Program-made: the position numbers and the translations under genes
Assembly (NCBI GenBank): GCA_023014485.1
Contig: JAJOZX010012069.1
Location: forward strand, 5,001-69,000
Length of the DNA: 64,000 nucleotides
From: Bathynomus jamesi
Taxonomy: Eukaryota; Arthropoda; Malacostraca; Isopoda; Cirolanidae
Direction: 5' to 3'
Shown: piece by piece, positions 1-10,339 of the stretch
Position numbering within the stretch: the first letter of the stretch is position 1
Layout: each line of letters starts with the position of its first letter
The notes under the pieces: model-generated
The model's input: only the letters and a program-made list of their open reading frames with translations
Databases searched by the model: none
Told to the model about the DNA's origin: nothing

Positions 1-593
1 ATGGGAGAGATTCTCCTAAAGTTAATGTCTGGTTGAGTATGACAAGATCGAAGATTTACGGGCCTCTTTTCTTTGCAGAGCTACGGTAATAGGGCCAATT
101 TACCTTGACATTCTTCAGCAGTTTCTTGAACCCCAGCTTCGTTCAGATGGCATTCTCGACACTTGCCTTTCAACAAGATGGAGTCCATGTCACTATGCAA
201 ACATCGTTCGGACATACCTTGATGAGCTCTTACCAAATCGCTAGATTGGACGTGGTGGAAAGAGGCCCTGGGCAGCACGATCTCCGGATTTAACACCATT
301 AGACTGCTTTGCGTGAGGCTTTATAAAGTCTTAATTTTACGAAACAAGAGTTACAAACCTGCAGGCTCTGCGAACCCGCATCGTCGCGGCAGTCGCTAAA
401 ATAACCCCAAAGATGTTTGAGAATGTGTTCCGTAATGCAGTGGACAGATTTGAGATTTACAGAAACGCTGATGGTGATTACGTCAAATCTTAGACCTAAG
501 CTTGATAAATAAATATACATCTAATTGGGTTACATTTTTATCCAAAAATACTATTAGTTCAGCAAAATAGATAGGGACTTTTGGACCACCCTG
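1..593 (+). mobile_element. Mariner-type transposon remnant (right part)
   Basis: Broken transposase of the IS630/Tc1/mariner superfamily. In shifting plus-strand frames one reads a GP.FF block near 60, FQQDG (second catalytic Asp) near 160-190, and ARSPDLTPLDC near 270-305, which resembles the SPDLTPLDFFLWG block around the third Asp of arthropod mariners. Stops and frameshifts interrupt it. The right inverted repeat ends in TTTTGGACCACCCTG at 579-593, followed by TA. The left end lies before the window, so full length is unknown. Inactive fossil. Confidence 0.75.
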
Positions 594-724
594 TATATTA
601 TAAGCAGTAAGATTACCTCTACTGCCCCTTGGGGCACGGAGCTAATGTGATGTTAAACCTTGGATTTATCCAATCTTTGACTTATGAACGAGAGGCTATA
701 GTCAAACTTTTGCAGTAATAACAA

Positions 725-905
725 AACAGGCGTAGGGGTGAGTGTATCCCAAGGGTCACTTCAGCTGGAGCATTAACAGGGGTGAATGGCGGCCCAACCC
801 AACCCAGGCGCCTGTAGCTGGAAGCGGCAAACCCATCAGAACCTCTCAAGCCCAGAGTCCAACACCTAGACCAGTGAGCTACCGGGAACCCTTCCGCAGT
901 AATAA
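725..905 (-). repeat. Possible tRNA-related repeat, related to 12795-12965
   Basis: This stretch and 12795-12965 share a block reading like CAGAGTCCAACACC...ACC..TGAGCTACC, which on the minus strand resembles a tRNA A-box region. The shared part is short and the boundaries are uncertain. The 61-residue open frame here has no recognisable protein features and is probably chance. Confidence 0.35.
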
Positions 906-924
906 CGTTTTCAATAAATTTGTG

Positions 925-1047
925 TAATGAGAGAGTGGGGGCTAACTCCTATTATTAACCAGCATAGTCGGAAGTCAAACACTCGACCTTAGTGTCTTCC
1001 CTTTTGTTAAAAGTTAACGATGTTAAACAGTGAGCTACAAGCGTTAA
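925..1047 (-). repeat. SINE-A copy (tRNA head, degraded)
   Basis: A member of the SINE-A family defined below. On the minus strand it has an A-box-like GTAGCTCACTG near the right end and a B-box-like segment (complement of AAGTCAAACACTCGACC) near 975-995. A short ATTATTA run separates this head from body sequence. Diverged from the best copies at 27443-27612 and 54840-55020. Confidence 0.6.
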
Positions 1048-1589
1048 ATAAATTTATATATACCGTTACTCTGTAATCACATTTACTGTCAAGTCTCTCG
1101 AAAAATGAGTGTACCACATCGATTTTTTGAAACTTCACACATACCCTAGACTTTCTACCCAATCAACTAATGACGATCTGGGTATGTTATCTGGTTATAC
1201 ACGAACTATATATAAAGAAAAACAATGGTTTGGTGCGTTATTAAAAAAAAATTTATGAAATAATTTCTCAAGTGTTTGAAAGGAAATGAATAAAAACATT
1301 AAATTCTCTTCCAAGGAGACAAAAAGGTAAAATTTTAATTATTAAACTCGGGCCGCAGATAAAAAAAAATTAAAACTTTAGTAATTATGATGAAATTTGG
1401 TTCCCAAAATGCCTTAAAAAGTAATTTATGCAAAGGCTTTGTTACCTCTTTCTCCAGTATTATATAGCGTTTAAAAAGAAGTTAAGCGGAAGGCTCATTT
1501 CAGCTCTTTAGAATCAAATAATCAAATTATCAAAGGTCTTTTTATATATATATATATATATACACACACACATACACACACACACCTCA
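1048..1589. other. AT-rich unassigned stretch with (TA)n/(CA)n
   Basis: No gene seen. AT-rich with long A runs. Ends in (TA)n followed by (CA)n at about 1541-1586. Confidence 0.5.
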
Positions 1590-1662
1590 CCATCTAGAGT
1601 TCGAACCCATCATCTTTTGTGTAGAAGGCGAGGGCGCTAGCCCCACTACACTACGAGCGGGT
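1590..1662 (-). repeat. tRNA-derived repeat
   Basis: Read on the minus strand it contains TAGTGTAGTGGGGCTAGCGC, a good polymerase III A box, and about 40 nt further GGGTTCGAACTC, a near-perfect B box. Acceptor-stem pairing is not convincing, so a SINE head or tRNA relic is more likely than a working tRNA gene. Confidence 0.55.
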
Positions 1663-1729
1663 GGGTTTGAACTTGGTGGGGGCGATTTTTTCAGTATGAA
1701 AAATCGTGCGTGTTATGCGTGACATTACG

Positions 1730-1761
<32 letters not shown>

Positions 1762-2106
1762 CGAGAGAGGGAGTTACAAGGACAAAAGGAAGCCTCAAAG
1801 ATTTTCTTTCAACTATTCTAGCAGTTATAGAAAACTGGATAGAAAATTAAGTATAAGGCTCTCTCCCCACCCTCCGCTCCCTCCCTGCCACAGGCAGGTA
1901 CGGGAAAAGGTTGAAGAAAATACCTTGACTCTGAAAAAGTAACCAAGGAAATTATACAGGAAAGTGGAGAATATACAAGATAGCTCTATAATTACACATG
2001 GCCACATAGACACCACGCAGGCGAACTCCTGCGGAGTTATGTTTTAGTCTTAAACCATGAGAGTATTCAGTATTTTGTCTCGCCTATTTTTAAACACATT
2101 TACACT

Positions 2107-4645
2107 TTAGCTTGAAACAACCTCTGATGGAAGTTGGTTCCAGATATTAACTATTTTATAGAAAAAGAAATTTCCGCAGAGAGAGGTCCTAAATGTCTTT
2201 AGTTCCAGTTTAAACCCATTATTTCTTGTCTGATTGGCATTAAGTGAGAATAAGTTCCTGTAGTCTACCCTGTCTATTCCATTGAGCATCTTGAAGACTT
2301 GAATAAGCTGACCGCGCAACCTCCTCGTCTCTACGGTAATCAGATTTAGGAGCTCCAATCTCCGTTGGTAGTTTTGCATTCTCATTGAAGGGATCAATTT
2401 TCTATATCCTTCCGAAGGGACGGAGACCAAAACTGCGCACGATATTCCACTTGAGGTTCTGACTAGTGAATTATAGAGAGACATTACAATCTCCTTGTTG
2501 CGAAACTGAAACTGTCTTTTAGTATGACCTTATATTTTTTAAGGCCCTCTTTTCAACTTCTGCACAGTGCTTCGACGGTTTCACATCATTGCTGATATAG
2601 ACTCCTAAGTCTTTCTCTAGATCGGTCCCAGTCAAGTTCCTTCCCAAGAGAGAGTAATCGGTCTTCGGGTTTTTGTAACCTATGTGCATTACCTTAAATT
2701 TGCCAAAGTTGAATGGCATCTGCCAAGTAGCAGACCATTCGCCCAACCTGTCAAGATCATTTTGAAGCGTTCTTACGCCCTCCTCAGTACCTACACTACT
2801 TCCTAATTTCGTATAGTCTGCAAATTTGGAAATTGTACTTAGGAGCCTGACGTCTATATCGTTAATATAGATGACAAAAAGTAAAGGAACCAGAACGAAA
2901 CCCTGCAGGACACCACTGGTGATGGGCGCCCACTCCGAAGCCACTCCATTTATTACCCCTCTCTGCTTTCTATCTTTTAACCAATCCTCAATGCAGTAGG
3001 AAATGAACCCTGTGATTCCTGGTCCCCTGACTTTAGCCATCAATCTCGCGTAAGGAACTTTGTCAAAGGCTTTCTGAAAGTTGAGATATACTGTATCTGT
3101 TGCCCTACTTGCATCGTATAGAATATGCATATTATGGGAAAACTCTAACAGGTTTGTCAGACAGGATCTATGTCGCCTAAATCCATATTGAGAATGAAAA
3201 ATTAGATTGTTAGATTCAAGGTGATACACAATACGTTCTGTAATGATGGATTCCAACAGTTTGCGACAATTGATGTTAAACTGATCGGGTGGTAATTACA
3301 AGGATTTTCCCAATCACCATTTTTAAAGATTGGTGTTACATTTGCTAACTTTCAGTCAGTTGGAACTTTCCCTAACTCGAGTGATTGTTTGAATATTATT
3401 ACTAAGTCGTCGTCAACAGTGGGGCTAACCTCTTTTAATATCCTTGAAAGAAATAAGTCCGGACCAAGTGATTTGCATTTATTCATTTGTCAATTAATTG
3501 CTGTACGTCATCTCTTGTAAAACTTATGGTCTCTACGGGACAGTCACCGTCGTACGTAATCTCAGGAGTTGCCACTTCATTTGAGTCTTCTTCCGTGAAG
3601 ACTGTAACGAAAAACTCATTACAGAGTGAGGTAACTCTAGCTACTTCATCACGTTTGGCTGATCTAATTAAGGACTTAACCCTCCGACGTAGGTTTATAT
3701 ATATAGTATATATAGTTTTCCGAATTATTCTGATTGACATGTAACTTAAGTAGTTTGTAGGCTCTATTTCTTCCCGTAATAGCATTCCTAATTTCATTGT
3801 TAAACCATTTCGGCGACTTTGTTGACAAGGAAACTATTTTAGTGGGTATAAAAGTGTTCTGTAATATTCTAAATTGATCCCTATATGAGATCCAGGTGAC
3901 ACTGACACCCACACTTATTAGAACAAGTGTGTCTAAACTACTTCGGAAGCTTTCAAAATTTGCTCTCGAGAAATCCAGTCTTTCAGGAGTCTTTTCCCGT
4001 GTATTAACTTGAAGCCTGAGGTCAAACCTAATCAAATTATGATGGCTGTTACTCATATTTTTACCAATAGTCAGGTTAGAAACTAGATCGTTTTCATTCG
4101 TGAATATGAGGTCTAATTTACTATTACCCCTTGTAGGACCGTCAACCCATTGACTTAATAAATTATCATCGGCAAATTCCAACAGTCTTGAGCCCTCAGC
4201 ATCAGCTGTTTTGTTTTCCCAATTTATATTACCACAATTAAAATCGCCAAAAATCACACTGATCTTATTATTCACTATTCTGCTTAATTGGTTATACAAG
4301 TTTATATCCTTATCAACGGGGTAGTGAGGTGGCCTATATACTAGAAGTAGATGCATTACTTTATTATTTAGGTTTAGATCAATTCCCAACATTTCATGAC
4401 CAGATACGATATTACTGTTTACTGTGCAGGAAGACACGAGCATACAAAAGTACACCGCAGCCTTCCCTTCCGTTCCTATCTTTGTGAAACATTTTGTAAC
4501 CTACCATTTCAAATTCTCCTACAAAATCCCTTGATTCAGAATGACTCCAGGATTCCGTTATTCCTATGACATCAAAGTTCTCAGTTTTGACTAGCGCTAT
4601 AAATTTCATTAGTTTGTTTTTAATTGACCAAGCATTGAAGAGCAC
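2107..4645 (-). pseudogene. LINE ORF2: AP-like endonuclease plus reverse transcriptase, inactivated
   Basis: Reads in several minus-strand pieces. The endonuclease N-terminus (4645-4412) has FNAWSIKNKL and GITESW (active-site Glu). It continues at 4455-3676 with VIFGDFN and a degraded SDHH-type motif (NSHHNLIRF). The linker with LCNEFFVTVFTEED lies at 3797-3483. Reverse transcriptase is at 3256-2519, with SQYGFRRHRSC, NFQKAFDKVPY and GVLQGFVLVPLLFVIYINDI, but the catalytic FADD is FADYTK, so the second Asp is replaced by Tyr. The C-terminal domain with RRLRGQLIQVFKMLNG lies at 2484-2107. At least four frame breaks and the lost Asp make it non-functional. A TA microsatellite interrupts coding near 3700. 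Confidence 0.85.
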
Positions 4646-4936
4646 AGTTTTGAGAGATTAAGTTTTCTCCTAACTGGCCTGAGTCGTTTCCCGAAGCAGG
4701 TGAATCAACTACTAGGGGAGTAAGATAAACTACTGGTAGAGGGCTGACTGCTGGGGGGACAGGACTATCTGCTGAGGGGAGGAGGACTGACTGCTACGGA
4801 TTAACTATTGGGGGAGTAGGATGCACTACTGTCGGAAGAGGACTAACTGCTGTGTGGGAGCAGGATCAATTGTTGGTTTGGGGAGTCGTAGTTTAAAAAG
4901 ATTATACAAATTTATGTTCAGTAAATCACCAAACTA

Positions 4937-5326
4937 CTACTTCCCCTTCTGATTAAAGTGTATCCCATCCAAGCCAAAGTATTCCCCATTTTCGAAGAAT
5001 GTAGGCCAAAAATCAACAAACTTTAGGCCTTTTTCTTCACACATGCGTTTAACTCTTATTTAGTTTAATGGCTTTACTTAAGGTACAGTCACTAGCACGC
5101 ATTCGTGGGAGAATCCCTACAACCATTCCCATATCCATCTTTTTTCTAACCTTGTCGGTTAGGATCTTGAACTCTTTTACAATGGTCTCTGTCTGCCCTC
5201 CTGTCTCTCCTTGAAAAATGTCATTACCACCAACATGTACAATGATGGGGCAACTTTTATTCTTGATATTAATTTTGACTAATTCCCTATTTATTATCTG
5301 ACTCGTGGCACCTGAGAGACTGATAA
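4937..5326 (-). pseudogene. LINE ORF1 remnant with SGNH/GDSL esterase domain
   Basis: Minus-strand translation gives IIVHVGGNDIFQGE (esterase block III, G.ND) followed by VVGILPRMRAS. After a frame break it reads FVDFWPTFFENGEYFGLDGIHF and then a stop; DGIHF is block V with the catalytic Asp and His. These are the blocks of the esterase domain found in ORF1 of many CR1/L2 LINEs. The N-terminal block I with the catalytic Ser is missing beyond 5326. No function is expected from this copy. Confidence 0.75.
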
Positions 5327-6860
5327 GTATTCGTACAGAGAAATATTTCAGTTATATTCGCCCTTATCTTTTTACCATGCGTAGGATAGTTGTGAAAAGT
5401 TTACTGTTCGTTTGGAAAAATTAACAAATTAAAAAGTTTGTTTAACTCCAACATAAAATGTAAAACATCAAAGAGTTTGAGGAAAATTAAAAAAAGTTAA
5501 AATATAAAAATTTTCGTATATTTATTTACAAAATTATTTAATACTTTGTGTCCACCTTAGGCTTGACGACTTAAATTTTTTTTTTAGTAGTTGGATGTTT
5601 ATTGATTAGAGACTGTTGGCAGTTCTGAATTCTAGAATTTTCTCTGTGAATCCTCATGGAGGACGGATGACTGTACAAGCTATTAGTAAACAATGGGTCA
5701 TCGTGGTAAAGAACTGCTTACAACTTTCAAGAGATCTGTTATTGATGCACACGAGTCTGGAAAGAGTTATAGGAAGATAAAAGAACTTCGAATTCCACTT
5801 ACTATGGTTGCTGCAGTTATAAAGAAATGGAAAGGCTTTGGAACAATCAAAACGCTACCCAGGTGTGGACGACCTGCAAAATTTGAGAACGTACAGCTAG
5901 ATGGATTGAAAGAGTGGGTGCTGCAAATCCACCAGTGACTGCAGGTGATATTTGCAAAATATTAAGACTGTCTAAGATCGATGTTCATCCTTCTGTGTAT
6001 ACGTCATACATTGAGAAAGAATGGTCTGCATAGAAGAGTTGTACAAAGAAACACGTTTAAAGTACACCACGGATCATCAAAATGATGGATTTGCACTCCG
6101 AAAGAAAGTTCTCTGGACAGACGAGATCAAACTTGAATTATTCGGGAACAACGAGAAACGGTATATTTGACAGAAATTAAATACTGCAGTCGAGGAAAAA
6201 AAATCTTTTCCACGGTTGAATAGGGTGGTGGTAGTTTGCTTCTTTGGAAATGCTTTAGTGCTTCTGGTCCAGAAAAGCTTGTCATCATCAATGGAATCTT
6301 GAATTCGAAGAAATATCGGGAGTTGCGAATGGGTCGCAATTGGAAGCTGCAACAAGATGATAATTCAAAATATAAAAGTAAACGCACCATGAAATGGCTT
6401 CATTTGAACAAAAGAATTTCAAGCTTCTCGAGTGGACCAGTGAAAGCACAGACCTCATTTTAATCGAGAATTTATAGTTTAATTTTAAAGCAGGTGACCG
6501 CAAGGAAAACCCTTCGAATCTGAATGAATTGCAACAATTTTCTTTAGAAGAACGGGCTAAAATTTCTACCGAGAAATGTCGAAACCCTGTAGAAAAATAC
6601 CCAAAACGAATCAATGAAGTCATTCAAGCAAAAGGTGAACACGCAAAGTATTAATTAGTTTTGTCGGCAAATGTACGAAAACTTTTGCATTTTAACTTTT
6701 TATATTCCTCAAATTCTTTGATGATTCGCATTATATGTTGGAGTTAAACTAATTTATTTATTTTTAAATTTTCCCAAACGAACGATAAACTTTCCATAAC
6801 TATCTATGCATAGTACAGAAGATAAGGGCAAATATAACCGAAATATCTCTGCACGAATAT
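5327..6860 (+). mobile_element. Tc1-like transposon with long inverted terminal repeats
   Basis: The left end TATTCGTACAGAGAAATATT is matched in inverse by CTCTGCACGAATA at the right end. The similarity continues for roughly 150 bp on each side (shared GCCCTTATCTT, CGTTCGTTTGG and TTTAACTCCAACAT blocks). TA flanks are present. The interior carries a broken Tc1 transposase. Long inverted repeats recall the IR/DR class of Tc1 elements. Confidence 0.85.
5693..6654 (+). pseudogene. Tc1-like transposase, broken
   Basis: The N-terminal 81 residues are open (MGHRGKELLTTFKRSVIDAH..., a paired-like helix-turn-helix with GRPAKF). The rest is scattered over frames. VLWTDEIKLELFG near 6110-6150 carries the first catalytic Asp. 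STDLILIENL near 6440-6470 matches SPDLNPIEHLW and keeps the catalytic Glu. The C-terminus (ELQQFSLEERAKI ... KRINEVIQAKGEHAKY, stop at 6652-6654) matches the Tc1 tail closely. The region around the second Asp is missing or unrecognisable. Inactive. Confidence 0.8.
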
Positions 6861-6881
6861 TTATAAGCGCCAATATATATA

Positions 6882-7281
6882 CAGGGTGGTGCAAAAGTCT
6901 GGACCCATAGGCAATTTACTATATAAAAAATATCTTTCGATTTTTATAGTAGTTTTTATAATTTAATTTTTGTTTCTAATTTTACTAAATATTTTTCAGA
7001 TTGTTACCCTATGGCAGACAAGTTAACAATAGCAGAAAGAATAGAGCTTGTGCTTTTGTACGCAAAAGAAGGAGCCACCTCACGTTCAGTCGCAAATTTC
7101 CTTATGCCTCGATTATACGAAATACCATTACACTTATTGTAAATTCTGAACTAGAACGTTAAACTTAACATAATTTAGTCACTGGTGTATGGTTAATTAA
7201 ATTTCATTTCATAATAAACTTCCTGCAGGCCACACTTTTTTTCCATATAAACTGCCTATGGGTCCAGACTTTTGCACCACC

Positions 7282-7284
<3 letters not shown>
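6882..7284 (+). mobile_element. Internally deleted mariner (403 bp)
   Basis: The inverted repeats CAGGGTGGTGCAAAAGTCTG and its complement CAGACTTTTGCACCACCCTG bound the element, flanked by TA. Inside, MADKLTIAERIELVLLYAKE (7012-7070) is the N-terminal helix-turn-helix of a mariner transposase; the catalytic part is deleted. Flanked on the right by a long (TA)n. Confidence 0.9.
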
Positions 7285-7346
<62 letters not shown>

Positions 7347-7349
<3 letters not shown>

Positions 7350-8429
7350 GGGTTGGACAAAATAATATGAACACCTTGATAAATGGCGGTTTTTATTCTT
7401 AATATGGAGTTGGTCCTCCTTTAGCGGCAATAACAGCTGCAATGCGTCGGGGAATTGATTCATACAGCTTTTGGACAGTTTTTAACGACCCCAGCGGTGT
7501 GGATTGGTGCATTATCATCCTGGAAGACGGCGCCGCCATTGGGAAACAGCGTTTGGACCATGGGATGGACCTGGTCAGCCAATATTGACAGATAGACCTG
7601 GGCGTTAACCCTACCATGCAGTACTACAGCTGGGCCAAGAGTATTCCACGATATTGCTGCCCAAACCATCACAGATCCGCCTCCATGCTTAACGGTTGGG
7701 GTCAGGCAGTCGGGGTCATAAGCATCTTTAGGCTGTCTCCAGACGTAAACTCGACCGGAACATGGAAATAGCGTAAAGGAGGATTCGTCGGAGTAGACTA
7801 CATTCTTCCACCGGTCCATTGACCAATTCTTATGGTCATTACACCATTTTCTGCGCCGCTCAATGTTGATGTGCGAAAGGAAGGGTTTGGCAATTGCAGC
7901 CCTCCCATGGTATCCAGCTCCATGGAGCTCGCGACGTACAGTTCTGGTCGATACCGGGCTTGCAAGATGCTGGTTAAGCTCTGCAGTCACTTTTGGAGCT
8001 GTGGTCTTATGGTTCTTTGTCACAATGCGCTTTAGCACCCGGCGGTCTCGATCACACAGCTTCTTCTTGCGTCCACTATTGCATTTGTCGGTGCTTGTCT
8101 TTCCATGGTTTTGGTATGCAGACATGACCATAGAGACAGTTCCTCTGGATACATTGAACATCTGAGCGGTTTTCGTCACCGATGCACCAGCCATCCGCGC
8201 TCCGACAATTTGCCCTCTTTGGAAGTCTGACAAGTCTTTCATAACTGCTAATTCATAATTCACTCAGATCTGTAAAAAACAACGTGAGGGTTATAACATG
8301 ACGTATACACTCTCTGTTACGCATTTAAATAGGTTTGCCAGTCATTTGACCGTTTACTTTGTGTCTGAGCAGTCCGTAAAGATAACCGGTGAAATCGGCG
8401 GGTGTTCATATTATTTTGTCTAACCCCTG
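7347..8429 (-). mobile_element. Tc1-like transposon, internally deleted
   Basis: Terminal inverted repeats begin CAGGGGTTGGACAAAATAAT and end with the exact complement (one mismatch) at 8402-8429, flanked by TA within (TA)n on the left and before a SINE on the right. Length 1,083 bp, shorter than the usual Tc1 size because of a deletion in the transposase gene. Confidence 0.9.
7399..8263 (-). pseudogene. Tc1 transposase lacking the DDE glutamate region
   Basis: A 267-residue open frame starts MNYELAVMKDLSDFQRGQIV. It has two helix-turn-helix units, VVYSDESSFTLFP (first Asp), GGGSVMVWAAISW, and AVFQDDNAPIHTAG (second Asp). After VVKNCPKAV the frame ends. The next recognisable Tc1 residues, LYESIPRRIAAVIAAKGG (7399-7480, other frame), belong to the C-terminus. 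The segment with SPDLNPIEHLW, which holds the catalytic Glu, is therefore deleted. It could bind DNA but should not catalyse transposition. Confidence 0.88.
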
Positions 8430-8434
8430 TATAT

Positions 8435-8726
8435 GCGCCTCGGTAGTGTAGTGGTTAGCGTCGCTGACTACGAATCCATCGGCCCCGGGTTCGAGATCCG
8501 ACGGCAGCCGGCGCGCAGCAAAACCCAGCTGTTCATCCTTCCACACAATAAAAAAAGTGGTTGGTAGATAAATGGGTACCCTAGATGGCCTAGTGGTTAA
8601 GACTCTGGGCTGCTGATGTGGGGTGATTCGGATTCCACGTTCAACTGTAAGTCTAAGGTGGAGTGAAAAGCTTGACTTTCGTCAGAATGAACAATTTTCG
8701 GGCGGAAGCTAACCAAAGGTCAAAGG

Positions 8727-8729
<3 letters not shown>
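8435..8729 (+). repeat. SINE-B: dimeric tRNA-derived SINE
   Basis: Two tRNA-like units in tandem. Unit 1 has GTAGTGTAGTGGTTAGCGTC (A box) and CCCGGGTTCGAGATCC (B box). Unit 2 has GATGGCCTAGTGGTTAAGAC (A box) and GATTCGGATTCCACG (B box). A shared tail follows (GGTGGAGTGAAAAGCTTGAC...), ending in (TA)n. Other copies: 25229-25479, 27814-28098 and 43478-43757 (minus). Unit 1 resembles Val/Asp-type tRNAs. Confidence 0.85.
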
Positions 8730-8767
<38 letters not shown>

Positions 8768-9163
8768 ATAATCATGATAAAAATCTATTGTTTGTTTATA
8801 AAACGAACTAATTAAATTACTGATTTTAATATATGCAACAAATTGATCAAAATTAGCAATGAAAAATAATTAAAATAAATTTGAATTTTCTCTATTTTTA
8901 ATAATTTTAATAACAAATTTTCCTTCATAAAATATTTTAACTGGTTTACTCCACTTCATATATTATAATAATTAATAAAATAATTAATAAAAATAATAAA
9001 GTTTATATATAACTTGCATAAATTAAATTATAGAAATAAATAAATGGATTTAGTAAATATGATATGCAGTCTGCTGTAATATTATAAAATCATATAATAA
9101 TAATAGTCAGAGAAAATGTATGTACAGTGTGTGTAATATATATATATATATATATATAATGTA
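8730..9163. other. (TA)n and AT-rich DNA
   Basis: (TA)n at 8730-8762 and 9138-9158. The 370 bases between are nearly pure A+T with no gene or repeat I recognise. Confidence 0.6.
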
Positions 9164-9410
9164 CAGGGTGTCCCATAAGTCCGGCATCATAGGAGAAATT
9201 CATATTTTTCTATTTCTACAAACCATAATTCATCTAATATACTATTTCAGAAATGAAGCCTTATATACTGTATATATATATATATATGTAAGTTTTTTTG
9301 CGCACACCTACAGGTCGCTACAATTGGTGTAGAACAATGCGGTTTTCACCATTCGATGCGTCTTTTTATTGTGCAGTGCCCATACTAAAAAAAAATTCCC
9401 TAACATAAAT

Positions 9411-9775
9411 CCTGCCCCCCCCCTTTTAGGGGTACAGTTCTTCCCATTTCTTCATTTTTAATCTAATTTTGGCACAAAATAGGGGTGGGGTAATGGGGGA
9501 GGGGGTGGGGTTAATGGGGAAACTCAGAAAAATAGATGCGATATATATATGTAACCAAAAAAAAATTAAAGTAAATCCTTTGCAAGGTGCCAGCCCCCTT
9601 CCCCCCTTGGGGGTAATGGGGGAAGGGTGGGGGTAAATGGGGGAGAGGGGTGGGGTAATGGGGGAGGGGGTGGGGTTAATGGGTAAACTCAGAAAAAAAA
9701 ATTGGTGGGGTAAATGGAGGAGAGGGGAGGGGGTATTGGGGGAGGGGGGTGGGGTTAATGGGGAAACTCAGAAAA
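9411..9775 (+). repeat. G-rich minisatellite inside the Helitron-like element
   Basis: Repeated blocks such as GGGGTAATGGGGGAGGGGGT and GGTTAATGGGGAAACTCAG occur at about 9480-9530, 9610-9700 and 9705-9775, preceded by C-rich runs. Runs of 4-6 G at short spacing could form G-quadruplexes. Confidence 0.8.
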
Positions 9776-9780
9776 AAAAA

Positions 9781-9862
9781 TGATAACCAACATCGATTCC
9801 GGTCAGGAAGATCATGCTTATCACAACTAATGGAACACTATAACAATATTGATGCACTCGAA
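9781..9862 (+). pseudogene. Reverse transcriptase fragment
   Basis: DNQHRFRSGRSCLSQLMEHY matches the QHGFR.GRSCLSQLLEH motif of non-LTR reverse transcriptases (RT block 2). Only about 27 residues are recognisable before the frame runs into unrelated sequence. Probably captured by the Helitron-like element. Confidence 0.6.
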
Positions 9863-10202
9863 ACAATGAAAACTATGATTTGGCGGGCCGCAGGGCCCCC
9901 AATTACTGTCGGTTCAGTTATTTGGTCAAAAAACTATAGAAATGAACGCAGTCATGAAAATCTTAGGCTTCAAATCCGAGCTCATTGTATTAAGATTTGT
10001 GAAGCTTTAGATTTTCATGGCTGCGTTCTTTTCTGTAGTTTTATTGAATGAATAATTGGTTTGCCAGTAACTGGAAGGCCGCAGGCACCCCAATTACTGA
10101 GGCCCAAGGTGAGAGGAATAGGAATGATATCCAGATAAAGGGCTACTGATGTTCAAAATAAAATACGCCGTAGGCCCACAATTCAGCCGAAGCACCGCAG
10201 AT

Positions 10203-10239
10203 CTAGCAAAATCGGCGCGTAGCGCCGACCTTTTGCTAG
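10203..10239 (+). other. Helitron 3' palindrome
   Basis: CTAGCAAAA at 10203-10211 is the inverse complement of the terminal TTTTGCTAG (10231-10239), enclosing the GC-rich hairpin. The whole 37-bp end is thus a long imperfect palindrome with CTAG at both edges. Confidence 0.8.
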
Positions 10240-10339
10240 TATTTTTCTATTTCTACAAACCATAATTCATATTTTTCTCTTTCTACAGGCCATAATTCAT
10301 ATTTTTCTCTTTCTACAGGCCATAATGTCTATGCTTGGG

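Larger units (their letters stand above)
1735..5326 (-). mobile_element. CR1-like non-LTR retrotransposon (LINE-1x), nearly full length
   Basis: A minus-strand LINE with, in transcription order, an ORF1 esterase remnant (about 5326-4937), ORF2 endonuclease (about 4645-3800) and reverse transcriptase (about 3800-2107), then a 3' UTR ending in (GA)n/(CA)n near 1740-1775. The 3' UTR recurs at 13190-13445, 14395-14545 and 34370-34890, which defines a family. The ORF1-esterase plus EN-RT order is typical of CR1/L2-type elements. The 5' end abuts the Tc1 element at 5327, so it is either cut there or was interrupted by that insertion. Confidence 0.8.
9233..10239 (+). mobile_element. Non-autonomous Helitron-like element (1,007 bp)
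   Basis: It starts with TC right after host A, and ends with CTAG right before host T. Eleven bases before the insertion's 3' edge there is a perfect 7-bp stem hairpin (TCGGCGC GTA GCGCCGA at 10212-10228). No target duplication is seen; the empty site is an uninterrupted 30-bp repeat. These are the hallmarks of Helitrons (5'-TC, 3' hairpin, CTRR, insertion between A and T). No Rep/helicase is encoded. Cargo: a (TA)n, a G-rich minisatellite and a reverse transcriptase fragment. Confidence 0.82.
9201..10326 (+). repeat. Four 30-bp tandem repeats interrupted by an insertion
   Basis: The unit CATATTTTTCTATTTCTACA + AACCATAATT occurs at 9201-9230. It starts again at 9231-9232 (CA), resumes at 10240-10267 with the remaining 28 bases, then repeats with small changes at 10268-10297 and 10298-10326. 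Removing 9233-10239 restores a perfect 30-bp period. Confidence 0.93.

Noticed and set aside
1597..1655. A functional tRNA gene on the minus strand
   Set aside because: The A and B boxes are good, but the acceptor and anticodon stems do not pair convincingly; a tRNA-derived repeat is more likely.
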